Source: Clostridia bacterium (GTDB lineage: Bacteria; Bacillota; Clostridia; RUG12999). From it: 8,924 nucleotides of DNA. The stretch lies in contig JAFVVU010000134.1 of the NCBI GenBank assembly GCA_017502065.1, positions 1 to 8,924 of the forward strand, read 5' to 3'. Made by a program: the position numbers and the translations under genes. The notes below the pieces were generated by a model. That model was not told the origin of the DNA. It was given only the letters and a program-made list of their open reading frames with translations, and did not search any database. Below, one piece after another: positions 1-6,190 of this stretch (its first letter is position 1; each line of letters begins with the position of its first letter).

Positions 1-1
1 C

Positions 2-703
2 GGACTTCTTGTTCACAAATCAACTCACCATTTCGACCTTATGAACTGGTATCTTGATCAGGACCCGGTTGCAGTAAACGCATTCGGCGGAACAAAATTC
101 TACGGTAAAAACGGCAAAATCCGCGGCGAACGTTGTCTTACATGTCCTCACAAAAAAACTTGTGAATACTATTTCGACATCGAAAGCGACGATTTTATGA
201 AAAAACTTTACATGGATGTTGAAGATGTTGACGGTTACTACCGCGACCGTTGTGTTTTTGCTGAAGATATTACAGCAGAAGACTCTGTTGCTCTTAACAT
301 TGAATATAGCAAAGGTACAGTTGTATCATATTCTCTTGCTGCACACACACCATATGAAGGATTTAAAATGTGTTTCAATGGTACAAAAGGCAGAATGGTT
401 GTTGAAAACTACAGCCGTATGATTGATACAAACCACGCTGATGTTATGGTTAAGAAAATTACAATTTACAATCGTCTCGGTGAAGAAATTGTTTACAACT
501 ATTCTACAGACGAAAAGAGACTTGGCGCACACGGCGGCGGAGATATCAGACTTCTTAACATGATTCTTCGCGGCGGTATTGAAGACCCTCTCAAACAGCA
601 GGCAGGTCTGCACGAAGGTGCAATGTCAATTATGATTGGTATTGCAGGTAACGTTTCAATGAAAGAAAACCGCAGAGTTACAATTGAAGAATTAATGAAA
701 TAA
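2..703 (+). CDS. Gfo/Idh/MocA-family oxidoreductase, C-terminal part (5' end cut by window edge)
   Basis: Partial NAD(P)-dependent sugar/cyclitol oxidoreductase. The frame is already open at base 2 and reads GLLVHKSTHHFDLMNW, the family's typical K-S-T-H-x-x-D-x-x-x-W segment in the C-terminal substrate domain. The ATG at 41 is therefore internal and the N-terminal NAD-binding Rossmann half lies outside the window. A cysteine set follows, C-x2-C-x5-C (codons starting at 134, 143 and 161), and then an R-D-R-C-V-F motif (Cys codon at 251). I recall a similar cysteine pattern in one subgroup of this family, where it may bind metal or be structural. The protein ends in the usual helix-rich tail with an H-E-G-A-M-S-I-M-I-G helix. 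The next gene follows after 23 bases on the same strand and is probably co-transcribed. The substrate cannot be read from the sequence; sugars, inositols and their amino derivatives are typical. Confidence 0.9.
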   Translation, partial: GLLVHKSTHHFDLMNWYLDQDPVAVNAFGGTKFYGKNGKIRGERCLTCPHKKTCEYYFDIESDDFMKKLYMDVEDVDGYYRDRCVFAEDITAEDSVALNIEYSKGTVVSYSLAAHTPYEGFKMCFNGTKGRMVVENYSRMIDTNHADVMVKKITIYNRLGEEIVYNYSTDEKRLGAHGGGDIRLLNMILRGGIEDPLKQQAGLHEGAMSIMIGIAGNVSMKENRRVTIEELMK

Positions 704-710
704 TAATTAT

Positions 711-719
711 AAAGGAGAT
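711..719 (+). promoter_or_regulatory. Ribosome binding site of the NagB-like gene
   Basis: AAAGGAGAT, with 9 bases between GGAG and the ATG at 727. It lies just after the TAA of the oxidoreductase gene, so ribosomes can load here independently within the same transcript. The 9-base spacing matches that of the YjbQ gene and helps to judge other starts in this window. Confidence 0.75.
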
Positions 720-726
720 AAAAATT

Positions 727-1449
727 ATGGAAATTCGTATTTGTGAAAATCCGGCGGCACTTGGTGCTTCTGCAGCGGAATACACTGCAAAAATCTTAAA
801 TGATGCAATTGCAAAAAAAGGCAGCGCAAGAATTGTTTTATCAACAGGAGCTTCCCAGTTTGATACAATTGCTAACCTTGTAAAACAGGATGTTGACTGG
901 AGCAAAGTTGAAATGTTCCACCTTGACGAATATGTTGACCTTCCGGAAACACACGTTGCAAGCTTCAGAAAATACCTTAAAGAAAAATTTGTTGCTCACG
1001 TTCCTACTCTCAAAGCTGCTCACTTTGTTGACGGTACAAAAGAAGGAATTGCTGAACTTACAAAAGAACTCAGAAGTGCTCCTATTGATGTAGGTCTTAT
1101 CGGTATCGGTGAAAATGCTCACATTGCATTCAACGACCCACCGGCAGATTTCGACACAAAAGAAGCTTACATCATTGTTAACCTTAACGACACATGTAAA
1201 CAGCAGCAGGTTGGCGAAGGCTGGTTTGCAACTGTTGACGATGTTCCGAAACAGGCTGTTTCAATGACTGTTCATCAGATTCTCCAGTGTGAAAAGATTG
1301 TTTCCTGCGTACCTTACAAAGTTAAAGCAAATGCAATCAAAGCAACTCTTGAAAATGATGTAACAAACACAGTTCCTGCAACAATAATGAAAGGTCACAA
1401 AGACTTCGTTCTTTATGTTGACAGAGATTCTGCATCACTCGTATTCTAA
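727..1449 (+). CDS. NagB-like glucosamine-6-phosphate deaminase/isomerase family protein
   Basis: A 240-residue protein of the usual NagB length, on the glucosamine-6-phosphate isomerase/6-phosphogluconolactonase fold. Visible motifs in order: phosphate loop LSTGASQ (38-44); HLDEY (65-69), whose Asp67 matches the ring-opening/proton-transfer Asp72 of E. coli NagB; LPETHVASFRKYL (72-84); GIGENAHIAFNDP (126-138) with His132 matching catalytic His143; and a tail with the family's VPYKVKANAIKATLE and SASLVF ending. Two positions differ from E. coli NagB: Asn130 in place of Asp141 (also Asn in Bacillus-type enzymes) and Asp137 in place of Glu148. Expected reaction: amino-sugar phosphate to ketose phosphate plus ammonia, in the cytosol. 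The true substrate could be another phosphosugar, because this branch is mostly annotated by homology. It is paired with an oxidoreductase rather than with nagA. The hairpin terminator starts 10 bases after the stop. Confidence 0.88.
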   Translation: MEIRICENPAALGASAAEYTAKILNDAIAKKGSARIVLSTGASQFDTIANLVKQDVDWSKVEMFHLDEYVDLPETHVASFRKYLKEKFVAHVPTLKAAHFVDGTKEGIAELTKELRSAPIDVGLIGIGENAHIAFNDPPADFDTKEAYIIVNLNDTCKQQQVGEGWFATVDDVPKQAVSMTVHQILQCEKIVSCVPYKVKANAIKATLENDVTNTVPATIMKGHKDFVLYVDRDSASLVF

Positions 1450-1459
1450 TTTAAACTAC

Positions 1460-1490
1460 AAAAAAGACCGCCGTTTCGGCGGTCTTTTTT
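1460..1490. terminator. Bidirectional intrinsic terminator between converging operons
   Basis: Perfect inverted repeat: stem GACCGCCG (1466-1473), loop TTT, stem CGGCGGTC (1477-1484), flanked by A6 (1460-1465) and T6 (1485-1490). This gives a GC-rich 8-bp stem followed by a U-run in both directions. It can therefore end the + strand unit (stop at 1449) and the - strand unit, whose last stop codon ends at 1492, only one base from the T/A run. Confidence 0.95.
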
Positions 1491-1491
1491 A

Positions 1492-2841
1492 TTATATAAT
1501 TTCAATTCCGAGGATATCGCACAGGTTTTTGATTATTTCGGTATTATCACCGTATGAAATAATGTAATGCTGACACATTACGTTCTGTGCAAATTTTTCT
1601 GTATCTTCGAGTAAAATTTCAAGACCCGGAAGCTGTGGTGCAGGCTGTGTCCAGCCGCATTCTTCCCATTTACGTGGGGTAATTCCCTCACCTTTTACCA
1701 TATGCATATAATATTTACCTTTATCGGTAAAGAGTCTGCACATCGTAAGGTTACCCGGTTTTACTTTTGATACGTTAAGAATACCTTCGTTAAGTTCGCC
1801 GAATGCCGCAGGAAGAACCTGTGTTGCTCCGTCTGTAATTTCAGCAGGAACATAGTCCGGTACACCGGCAAGAACTCTGTCTTCAAAGAATTCATAGAAT
1901 TCAAGATATGCTCCGCACTGGCCTGTAAGGTATTTTACCATAAGCTGTGTTACGTTGCCGAGACAGTCGTTTTCCGGAATTGTGGAAACGCCTGCAACAT
2001 CGGAAAGAAGCATAAAGATTGGTGCCGGCGGGAAGCCAAGAAGCTTTTTCATACCGTCAACGTCTTTTAATGATATTGCATCATATCCGCGTTCATCTAT
2101 AATCTGTTTTACAGCAAGGTAATATCCTGCCGCCATTTCAAGACCTTCGCGTTTTGCTTCTTTAAGGAATGTCCATTTTGACATTGCCTTTTCAATTATT
2201 TCATTTTTAGCTTCAGCTGATATTTTTTCATATCTCTGCTGCATTTCAAGCATTTCAAATGTTTCAATTTCAGGACCGACAACTCGCTTTAATGATGTTC
2301 CATCATAAAGTGTGCCGTAGAGATTCATATCTCTGTAGCCTGCCATACCAACCTTTGCACTGCGGAGTTTCTTTGCTGCAGAAGCCGCTTTTGCATAGTT
2401 TGCAACTTTTGCCGCACCGCTTTCTTTGCCAATTATGTCATATACATATTTGAATGTATATCCAAGGTCGTAGAAAGTTTTGCGAAGTGCACTTGTGCCC
2501 GCCTGGTCAGCTGTTGTTACAAGTCTGCCGTCTGATTCAATCCAGCCGCAAAGTCCCCACAAAACCATGGGTTTTTCTTTGAACTGTTCGCAAACCTTTA
2601 CAACCGCGTGAGTCGGAATCCAGCCTGCGATGCAAACAACAATTGAATCAAAATCTTTTCCTTTTAAAGCATCAATTGCTTTTTTAACGTCTTTTTCCTC
2701 GTAATCATCTGTTACGGGATAAACGCTTACAAGGTCAAGACCCTGGGCTTCAAGCTGTGCTTTGGCAGTTTCACATTTTTTAATTATAACGTCTATTGGT
2801 GTATTTACTTCACCAAATCCGACAAATGCAGTTTTTGTCAT
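1492..2841 (-). CDS. L-fucose/L-arabinose isomerase-like sugar isomerase (COG2407 type)
   Basis: A 449-residue cytosolic protein resembling the L-fucose isomerase/COG2407 group, which interconverts aldoses and ketoses using a divalent metal. The N-terminal half has the Rossmann-like features of the family (VGFGEVNTP at 7-15, SIVVCIAGWIPTHAV at 66-80, PMVLWGLCGW at 91-100). The C-terminal half carries candidate metal ligands Glu290 (IPENDC), Glu314 (AYLEFYEF) and His425 (CQHYI). The 24-residue gap between the first two equals that between Glu337 and Asp361 in E. coli FucI, with Glu replacing Asp; this ligand assignment is my inference. It is clearly shorter than FucI (591 residues) and near the size of COG2407 paralogues. 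The start is supported by GAGGAGG 7 bases upstream, and its ATG overlaps the kinase stop as ATGA, implying translational coupling. Last gene of the operon. With the kinase it would form an isomerase-kinase pair; substrate unknown. Confidence 0.85.
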   Translation of the reverse strand: MTKTAFVGFGEVNTPIDVIIKKCETAKAQLEAQGLDLVSVYPVTDDYEEKDVKKAIDALKGKDFDSIVVCIAGWIPTHAVVKVCEQFKEKPMVLWGLCGWIESDGRLVTTADQAGTSALRKTFYDLGYTFKYVYDIIGKESGAAKVANYAKAASAAKKLRSAKVGMAGYRDMNLYGTLYDGTSLKRVVGPEIETFEMLEMQQRYEKISAEAKNEIIEKAMSKWTFLKEAKREGLEMAAGYYLAVKQIIDERGYDAISLKDVDGMKKLLGFPPAPIFMLLSDVAGVSTIPENDCLGNVTQLMVKYLTGQCGAYLEFYEFFEDRVLAGVPDYVPAEITDGATQVLPAAFGELNEGILNVSKVKPGNLTMCRLFTDKGKYYMHMVKGEGITPRKWEECGWTQPAPQLPGLEILLEDTEKFAQNVMCQHYIISYGDNTEIIKNLCDILGIEII

Positions 2842-4238
2842 ACATTTTCCTCCTCGTATTTCAGATAACGCTTATAGGCATCTGAATAATCCGCACCGCT
2901 TGGGTAATATTCTTTATCTGTTGCAATAAGTTTTTCGCACGCTTCGGGCACGGATTTATATATTCCTGCACCGACACCTGCAATTATTGCCGAGCCGAGG
3001 CATGCCGCTTCCGTGCTTTTAAGAGTTACGATTTTTTTGCCGGTTACATCTGCTTTAATCTGGCACCAGAGCGGGCTTAAAGCGCCGCCGCCCATACTGC
3101 GGATTTCACTACAGGAAACATCAAGATATTCCAGGTTTTCCTGAAGCATAAACGCAACCGATTCAAGTATTGCACGCACTGCATGAGCACGTCCGTGTTC
3201 CATTGTAAATCCAAGAAACGCTCCCCTTGCGTCGGGATTGTATTTAGGTATTATACTGCCGCAAAGATAAGGCATAAACGTAAGTCCGTTTGAGCCGGGT
3301 TCTACCTTTTCGGCAATTTCATCAAGCTGTCTGAAGCCCCAGTTCTCGCAGAAATTTTCTTTAAACCATTTAAGTGCAATACCTGCTGTAGGTGTCCATG
3401 TGAGGAGGCAATAGTTTCCGTCATAATTAAGATGACACGGAACTCTGTTTTCTTCTTTATACGGTGGAAACTTATCCGTCGGCACTACAATTGCCATTGT
3501 TGTTCCCGTCATTTCGCTTACGATTTCCGAAGTTACAACCCCTGCGCCTACAGAGCCTGCGACCTGGTCCATAACACCGGCTACAACTTTTGTTCCGTCC
3601 ACTTCTGCAATAAGCTTACCACTATCACAAATGCGTGGGAGCTGATTTTCGTTTACACCGATAAACTGAAGCATTTCCTGCCACCACTCGCCTTCTCTTA
3701 TATCAAGATAAAGGCTTGATGACTGCAGTGTTCTTTCGGTTACAAATTCGCCTGTGAGACGGTAGAGAAGAAAATCTTCCAGAAGGAATATTTTCTTTAT
3801 TTTACCAAACACATCAGGTTCATTGTCACGAAGCCACATAAGCTTACATGCCGGCCATGTTGCCGTTATTTCCGGCTGACCGGTTATTTCATAAACGGTT
3901 TTTGCAGAGAATGTTTCGGCTATTTTTTCCGCTTCACGTGCGGCTCTGTTATCGAGCCACACGATAGCGTTATAAAGCGGTGTTCCCGCATCATCTGTTA
4001 CGATAAGTGTTTCGCACTGTGTATCAATTGAAAGTGCATCAACCTTATATTCTGATTTTATTTCTGCATAGCCTTCCGAAAACATCTGCCAATATTTTAA
4101 AGCATCAAGCTCTACCCTGTCGCCTTTGGTTTCAAGGGTATATTCTTTTGAAACGGATTTTAAAATATTGCCATTTTCATCAAACAACACCATTTTCATT
4201 GATGTGGTTCCCACATCAATACCAAGTAAATTAGCCAT
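2838..4238 (-). CDS. FGGY-family carbohydrate kinase (xylulokinase-like)
   Basis: ATP-dependent sugar kinase, 466 residues from the chosen start, slightly shorter than typical xylulokinases (about 490-500). Motifs: N-terminal phosphate-binding GIDVGTTSMK (6-15); SIDTQC and AIVWLDNRAA in domain I; GVMDQVAGSVGAG (221-233), where Asp224 fits the catalytic base of the FGGY family; MTGTTMAI (243-250); GGGALSPLWCQIKADVTGKK (383-402), the second FGGY signature that binds the nucleotide; and EAACLGSAIIAGVGAG near the end. The frame stays open to an ATG at 4352, but that version adds 38 low-complexity residues overlapping the upstream gene. The ATG at 4238 starts directly with MANLLGIDVGTT and has its own AGGAAAG site. 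It begins one base after the YjbQ stop and ends in a 4-base overlap with the isomerase gene. Probably phosphorylates the ketose made by that isomerase; ribulose, xylulose, fuculose, a tetrulose or a polyol are all possible. Confidence 0.92.
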   Translation of the reverse strand: MANLLGIDVGTTSMKMVLFDENGNILKSVSKEYTLETKGDRVELDALKYWQMFSEGYAEIKSEYKVDALSIDTQCETLIVTDDAGTPLYNAIVWLDNRAAREAEKIAETFSAKTVYEITGQPEITATWPACKLMWLRDNEPDVFGKIKKIFLLEDFLLYRLTGEFVTERTLQSSSLYLDIREGEWWQEMLQFIGVNENQLPRICDSGKLIAEVDGTKVVAGVMDQVAGSVGAGVVTSEIVSEMTGTTMAIVVPTDKFPPYKEENRVPCHLNYDGNYCLLTWTPTAGIALKWFKENFCENWGFRQLDEIAEKVEPGSNGLTFMPYLCGSIIPKYNPDARGAFLGFTMEHGRAHAVRAILESVAFMLQENLEYLDVSCSEIRSMGGGALSPLWCQIKADVTGKKIVTLKSTEAACLGSAIIAGVGAGIYKSVPEACEKLIATDKEYYPSGADYSDAYKRYLKYEEENV

Positions 4239-4239
4239 A

Positions 4240-4860
4240 TTATCTTTCCTGCTGAAGTGTGTAGTGTACGTCGTATGCTTTTTCTTCGTCTGTGTATTTA
4301 CGGAGTGTGTTGATAACTTCTCCGTTGTTCCACTTTCTGTCTTCAACATCATCTGTTGTTCCCATTACTGTGATGTTAAGCTGTCTGCGACGAGCACGTA
4401 CGTGATCCCAGTCGATAAAGTAAACGTGTGCGAATTCACCACCGTCAAGAACGCCGTCTTTAACTGTCATAGCTTCGCTTCTGCCGAAGAATACGCTACG
4501 GAGATGTCCGTCTGTGTTCATGCTTGTGAAGTCACCAGGTTCATTAACGTATCTACCGAACTGTGTATGTATCGGACCCGGATGACGGTACTGATGTTCT
4601 TCAGCAAAGTCAGGGATTAATTTTCTCATGATATCGAGAAGGTCATGCTGGAGGTATTCGATATCGAATGAATCAACGTCGTGTGAGCATTCCTGAACCA
4701 TTACTGAACATGTTGTGTGGTGAGAAGCAATTGTACATGTTCCGTTTTTAATTCCGGAAGCTTTAACAATTTCCATTACTTCTTTTGATACATCGTGAAA
4801 TGTGGGGATCCAGCCTCTTGACTGAAGTTCGAGTTCTTTCTGATAAACTTTAAATTCCAT
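4240..4860 (-). CDS. YjbQ/UPF0047 family protein, enlarged form
   Basis: Recognised as YjbQ-like from SRGWIPTFHDV (14-24), SHHTTCSVMVQE (46-57), the H-D pair at 72-73, YRHPG (91-95), TDGHLRSVFFGRSE (116-129) and the end strand HVRARRRQLNITVMG (153-167). The conserved histidines and arginines are those thought to line the family's small active site. Family members are usually about 130-140 residues; this one has 206. Extra material falls between the YRH and DGH motifs (roughly 94-116) and as a charged C-terminal tail of about 40 residues (168-206). E. coli YjbQ shows a weak thiamine-phosphate synthase activity and is often labelled 'secondary thiamine-phosphate synthase', but its physiological role is unclear. 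Here it lies in a sugar operon with no thiamine genes, so a sugar-phosphate role is more likely (inference). GGAG is 9 bases before the start, in a 23-base gap after the SIS gene. Confidence 0.85.
   Translation of the reverse strand: MEFKVYQKELELQSRGWIPTFHDVSKEVMEIVKASGIKNGTCTIASHHTTCSVMVQECSHDVDSFDIEYLQHDLLDIMRKLIPDFAEEHQYRHPGPIHTQFGRYVNEPGDFTSMNTDGHLRSVFFGRSEAMTVKDGVLDGGEFAHVYFIDWDHVRARRRQLNITVMGTTDDVEDRKWNNGEVINTLRKYTDEEKAYDVHYTLQQER
4244..4250 (-). promoter_or_regulatory. Ribosome binding site deciding the kinase start
   Basis: Reads AGGAAAG on the - strand, 5 bases before the ATG at 4238. It sits inside the last codons of the YjbQ gene. This site, together with the start of homology at MANLLGID, argues against the longer start at 4352. 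Confidence 0.7.
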
Positions 4861-4883
4861 TTTTCATTTCTCCTTTTTAATTT

Positions 4884-5480
4884 TTACTTTTTATTAAGCC
4901 TTTCACCTACGGCTCCGCCTGGGTGGATTAAGGCAAATTGTTCATTTTTATAATCTGTTTCTTCGATAAGCGCTGTCTGAAGTGCATGGATTATCATGCA
5001 AAGCGCTGTTGTTGATGTTGTTCCCTGCGAATTGTATTTATCTGTTTCACGGTTAACATACTGCTTTAACACTACGTCTGCCTGCTGGGCAAGCGGTGAC
5101 TCCATATTTTCTGTTATTGTTATGATTTTCACGCCTTTTGCTTTACAGATGTCTACAATAGGCAAAAGCTCTTTTGTTTTTCCGCCTCTTGATGCAAACA
5201 CACAAACGTCGCCTTCCTGCAGGTATCCGGTTGCACCGTGTACCGCTTCAGCAGGTGAAATAAATCTTGTCGGACGTTCGATACAGCACATCAGATGCGC
5301 AAAATGCTGACATATGATTCCGCTGTGTCCGCAGCCTGATGCCCCTATTCTTGGTGCATTTTTAAGAAGCTCTACTGCTTTGGAGAAAGCCTCTTCATCA
5401 AGATAGTCAAGCATTTTTGTAATACATTCGGCTTCAATTGCATAAGCTTCTTTTACTGCTTTAAGTGATTCAGGTTTCAT
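4884..5480 (-). CDS. SIS-domain phosphosugar isomerase (KdsD/GutQ-like, no CBS domains)
   Basis: A 198-residue single SIS domain, probably an aldose-ketose phosphate isomerase in the cytosol. Motifs: IGASGCGHSGIICQHFAHLM (45-64), the phosphosugar-binding loop and helix; PAEAVHGATG (76-85), matching the HPxEAxHGDLG segment of arabinose-5-phosphate isomerases; ASRGGKTKELL (96-106) where S-x-S-G-E-T-x-E is usual; and IHPGGAVGERL (185-195), the typical KdsD/GutQ ending. It stops there, without the CBS pair of full KdsD. The reading frame can also start at GTG 5489, which would overlap the TIM-gene stop by 4 bases. I prefer ATG 5480 because AAGGTGA lies 5 bases before it, whereas the GTG has no properly spaced site. 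Substrate is not determinable; pentose, tetrose or hexulose phosphates are candidates. Tightly packed between the TIM homologue and YjbQ. Confidence 0.88.
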   Translation of the reverse strand: MKPESLKAVKEAYAIEAECITKMLDYLDEEAFSKAVELLKNAPRIGASGCGHSGIICQHFAHLMCCIERPTRFISPAEAVHGATGYLQEGDVCVFASRGGKTKELLPIVDICKAKGVKIITITENMESPLAQQADVVLKQYVNRETDKYNSQGTTSTTALCMIIHALQTALIEETDYKNEQFALIHPGGAVGERLNKK

Positions 5481-5485
5481 ATATC

Positions 5486-5492
5486 TCACCTT
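5486..5492 (-). promoter_or_regulatory. Ribosome binding site of the SIS gene, containing the TIM-gene stop
   Basis: AAGGTGA on the - strand, 5 bases before ATG 5480. The last three bases are the TGA stop of the upstream gene, so termination and re-initiation occur at the same spot, consistent with translational coupling. Confidence 0.6.
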
Positions 5493-6190
5493 CCGTTTGT
5501 ATCATCCCAGGCTTTACGCAGGTTGTAGAGCATTTCTTCAACCATTGCATACGGGTCAGCAGCTTTTATGATACCGCTTGTTGAACCGGTTGCCTGCGCA
5601 CCGAGGGCGATTGTGTTATAAACGTCCTGACCGTTTGAAATTCCCGCACCCTGAAGCACCATTATATCGGGGTTGATATCACGAACTGCTTTGATTGTAT
5701 CTACAACGTAGTTGCTGTCTGCAGTTGTACCTGTTCCGATAAGTTCTGTAGGTTCGGCAACAATGAGGTTAGGACCCATTTTTGCAATTTTCTTAACGTC
5801 GTCGATTGTGTCGGCGCAAACAATTGTTGCAAGACCTACTTCATCGGCACGTTTGATTGTTTCATCAATTGTTTCCATTGAAATCGGTTTTTCAGCATGA
5901 TTGAGCATTACACCTACCGCACCTGCAGCTTTAACAGCTTCCGGAAGCACACTGCCAAGACCACGTCCTACAGGAAGCGGATCCATATGCTGTGCAAACA
6001 CAAGAATACGTTCTGTATTATCAGCAAGAAGCTGGATATCGGTGTACTGCGGTGTTACGATAACATCCACATCATACTTCATTGCAACCTTGTCAATTAC
6101 CTTTGCAAGTTTAAGCATTTCTTCGCCGTAGAGATAAGCTTTCGGGCCTATTTCAAAAAACGGCGGTTTGATATTAAAGTTTTTAAGCAT
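5486..6190 (-). CDS. Triosephosphate isomerase homologue, archaeal-type short form
   Basis: TIM-barrel isomerase of 234 residues, nearer the archaeal TIM pattern than the bacterial one of about 250. All catalytic elements can be placed: Lys8 in NFNIK, His98 and Glu100 in VMLNHAEKPIS (bacterial enzymes have GHSER), and Glu146 with the closing loop AEPTELIGTG (145-154). The phosphate-binding end is LQGAGISNGQDVYNTIALGA (179-198) plus GIIKAADP. It should be catalytically competent, interconverting an aldose phosphate and a ketose phosphate. Because it is embedded in a sugar operon, it may act on a substrate other than glyceraldehyde-3-phosphate, as TIM homologues do in erythritol catabolism; this is inference. 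Start: ATG 6196 is also possible, but GGAG lies only 3 bases from it. ATG 6190 has the 9-base spacing seen at other genes here. The start overlaps the end of the transporter gene by 8 bases. Confidence 0.87.
   Translation of the reverse strand: MLKNFNIKPPFFEIGPKAYLYGEEMLKLAKVIDKVAMKYDVDVIVTPQYTDIQLLADNTERILVFAQHMDPLPVGRGLGSVLPEAVKAAGAVGVMLNHAEKPISMETIDETIKRADEVGLATIVCADTIDDVKKIAKMGPNLIVAEPTELIGTGTTADSNYVVDTIKAVRDINPDIMVLQGAGISNGQDVYNTIALGAQATGSTSGIIKAADPYAMVEEMLYNLRKAWDDTNGR

Noticed and set aside
41..703. ATG at 41 as the start of a 220-residue gene
   Set aside because: The frame is open to the window edge and the upstream codons encode conserved Gfo/Idh/MocA residues (KSTHHFD), so this Met is internal.
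841..1122. - strand open frame opposite the NagB-like gene
   Set aside because: Antisense shadow, Phe/Asn/Ser-rich, over a gene with a full set of family motifs.
4239..4352. 38-residue N-terminal extension of the FGGY kinase from an ATG at 4352
   Set aside because: It overlaps the coding end of the YjbQ gene, is Thr/Lys-rich without family similarity, and the start at 4238 has its own ribosome site and begins exactly at the conserved phosphate-binding segment.
4126..4620. 164-codon + strand open frame with a hydrophobic stretch
   Set aside because: It lies antisense across the kinase/YjbQ junction, where both opposite-strand genes have clear family motifs, and its Cys/Val/Phe-rich composition is what an antisense shadow gives.
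4861..4883. AT-rich gap between the SIS and YjbQ genes as a possible internal promoter
   Set aside because: At 23 bases it only holds the AAGGAG ribosome site and has no room for spaced -35/-10 elements.
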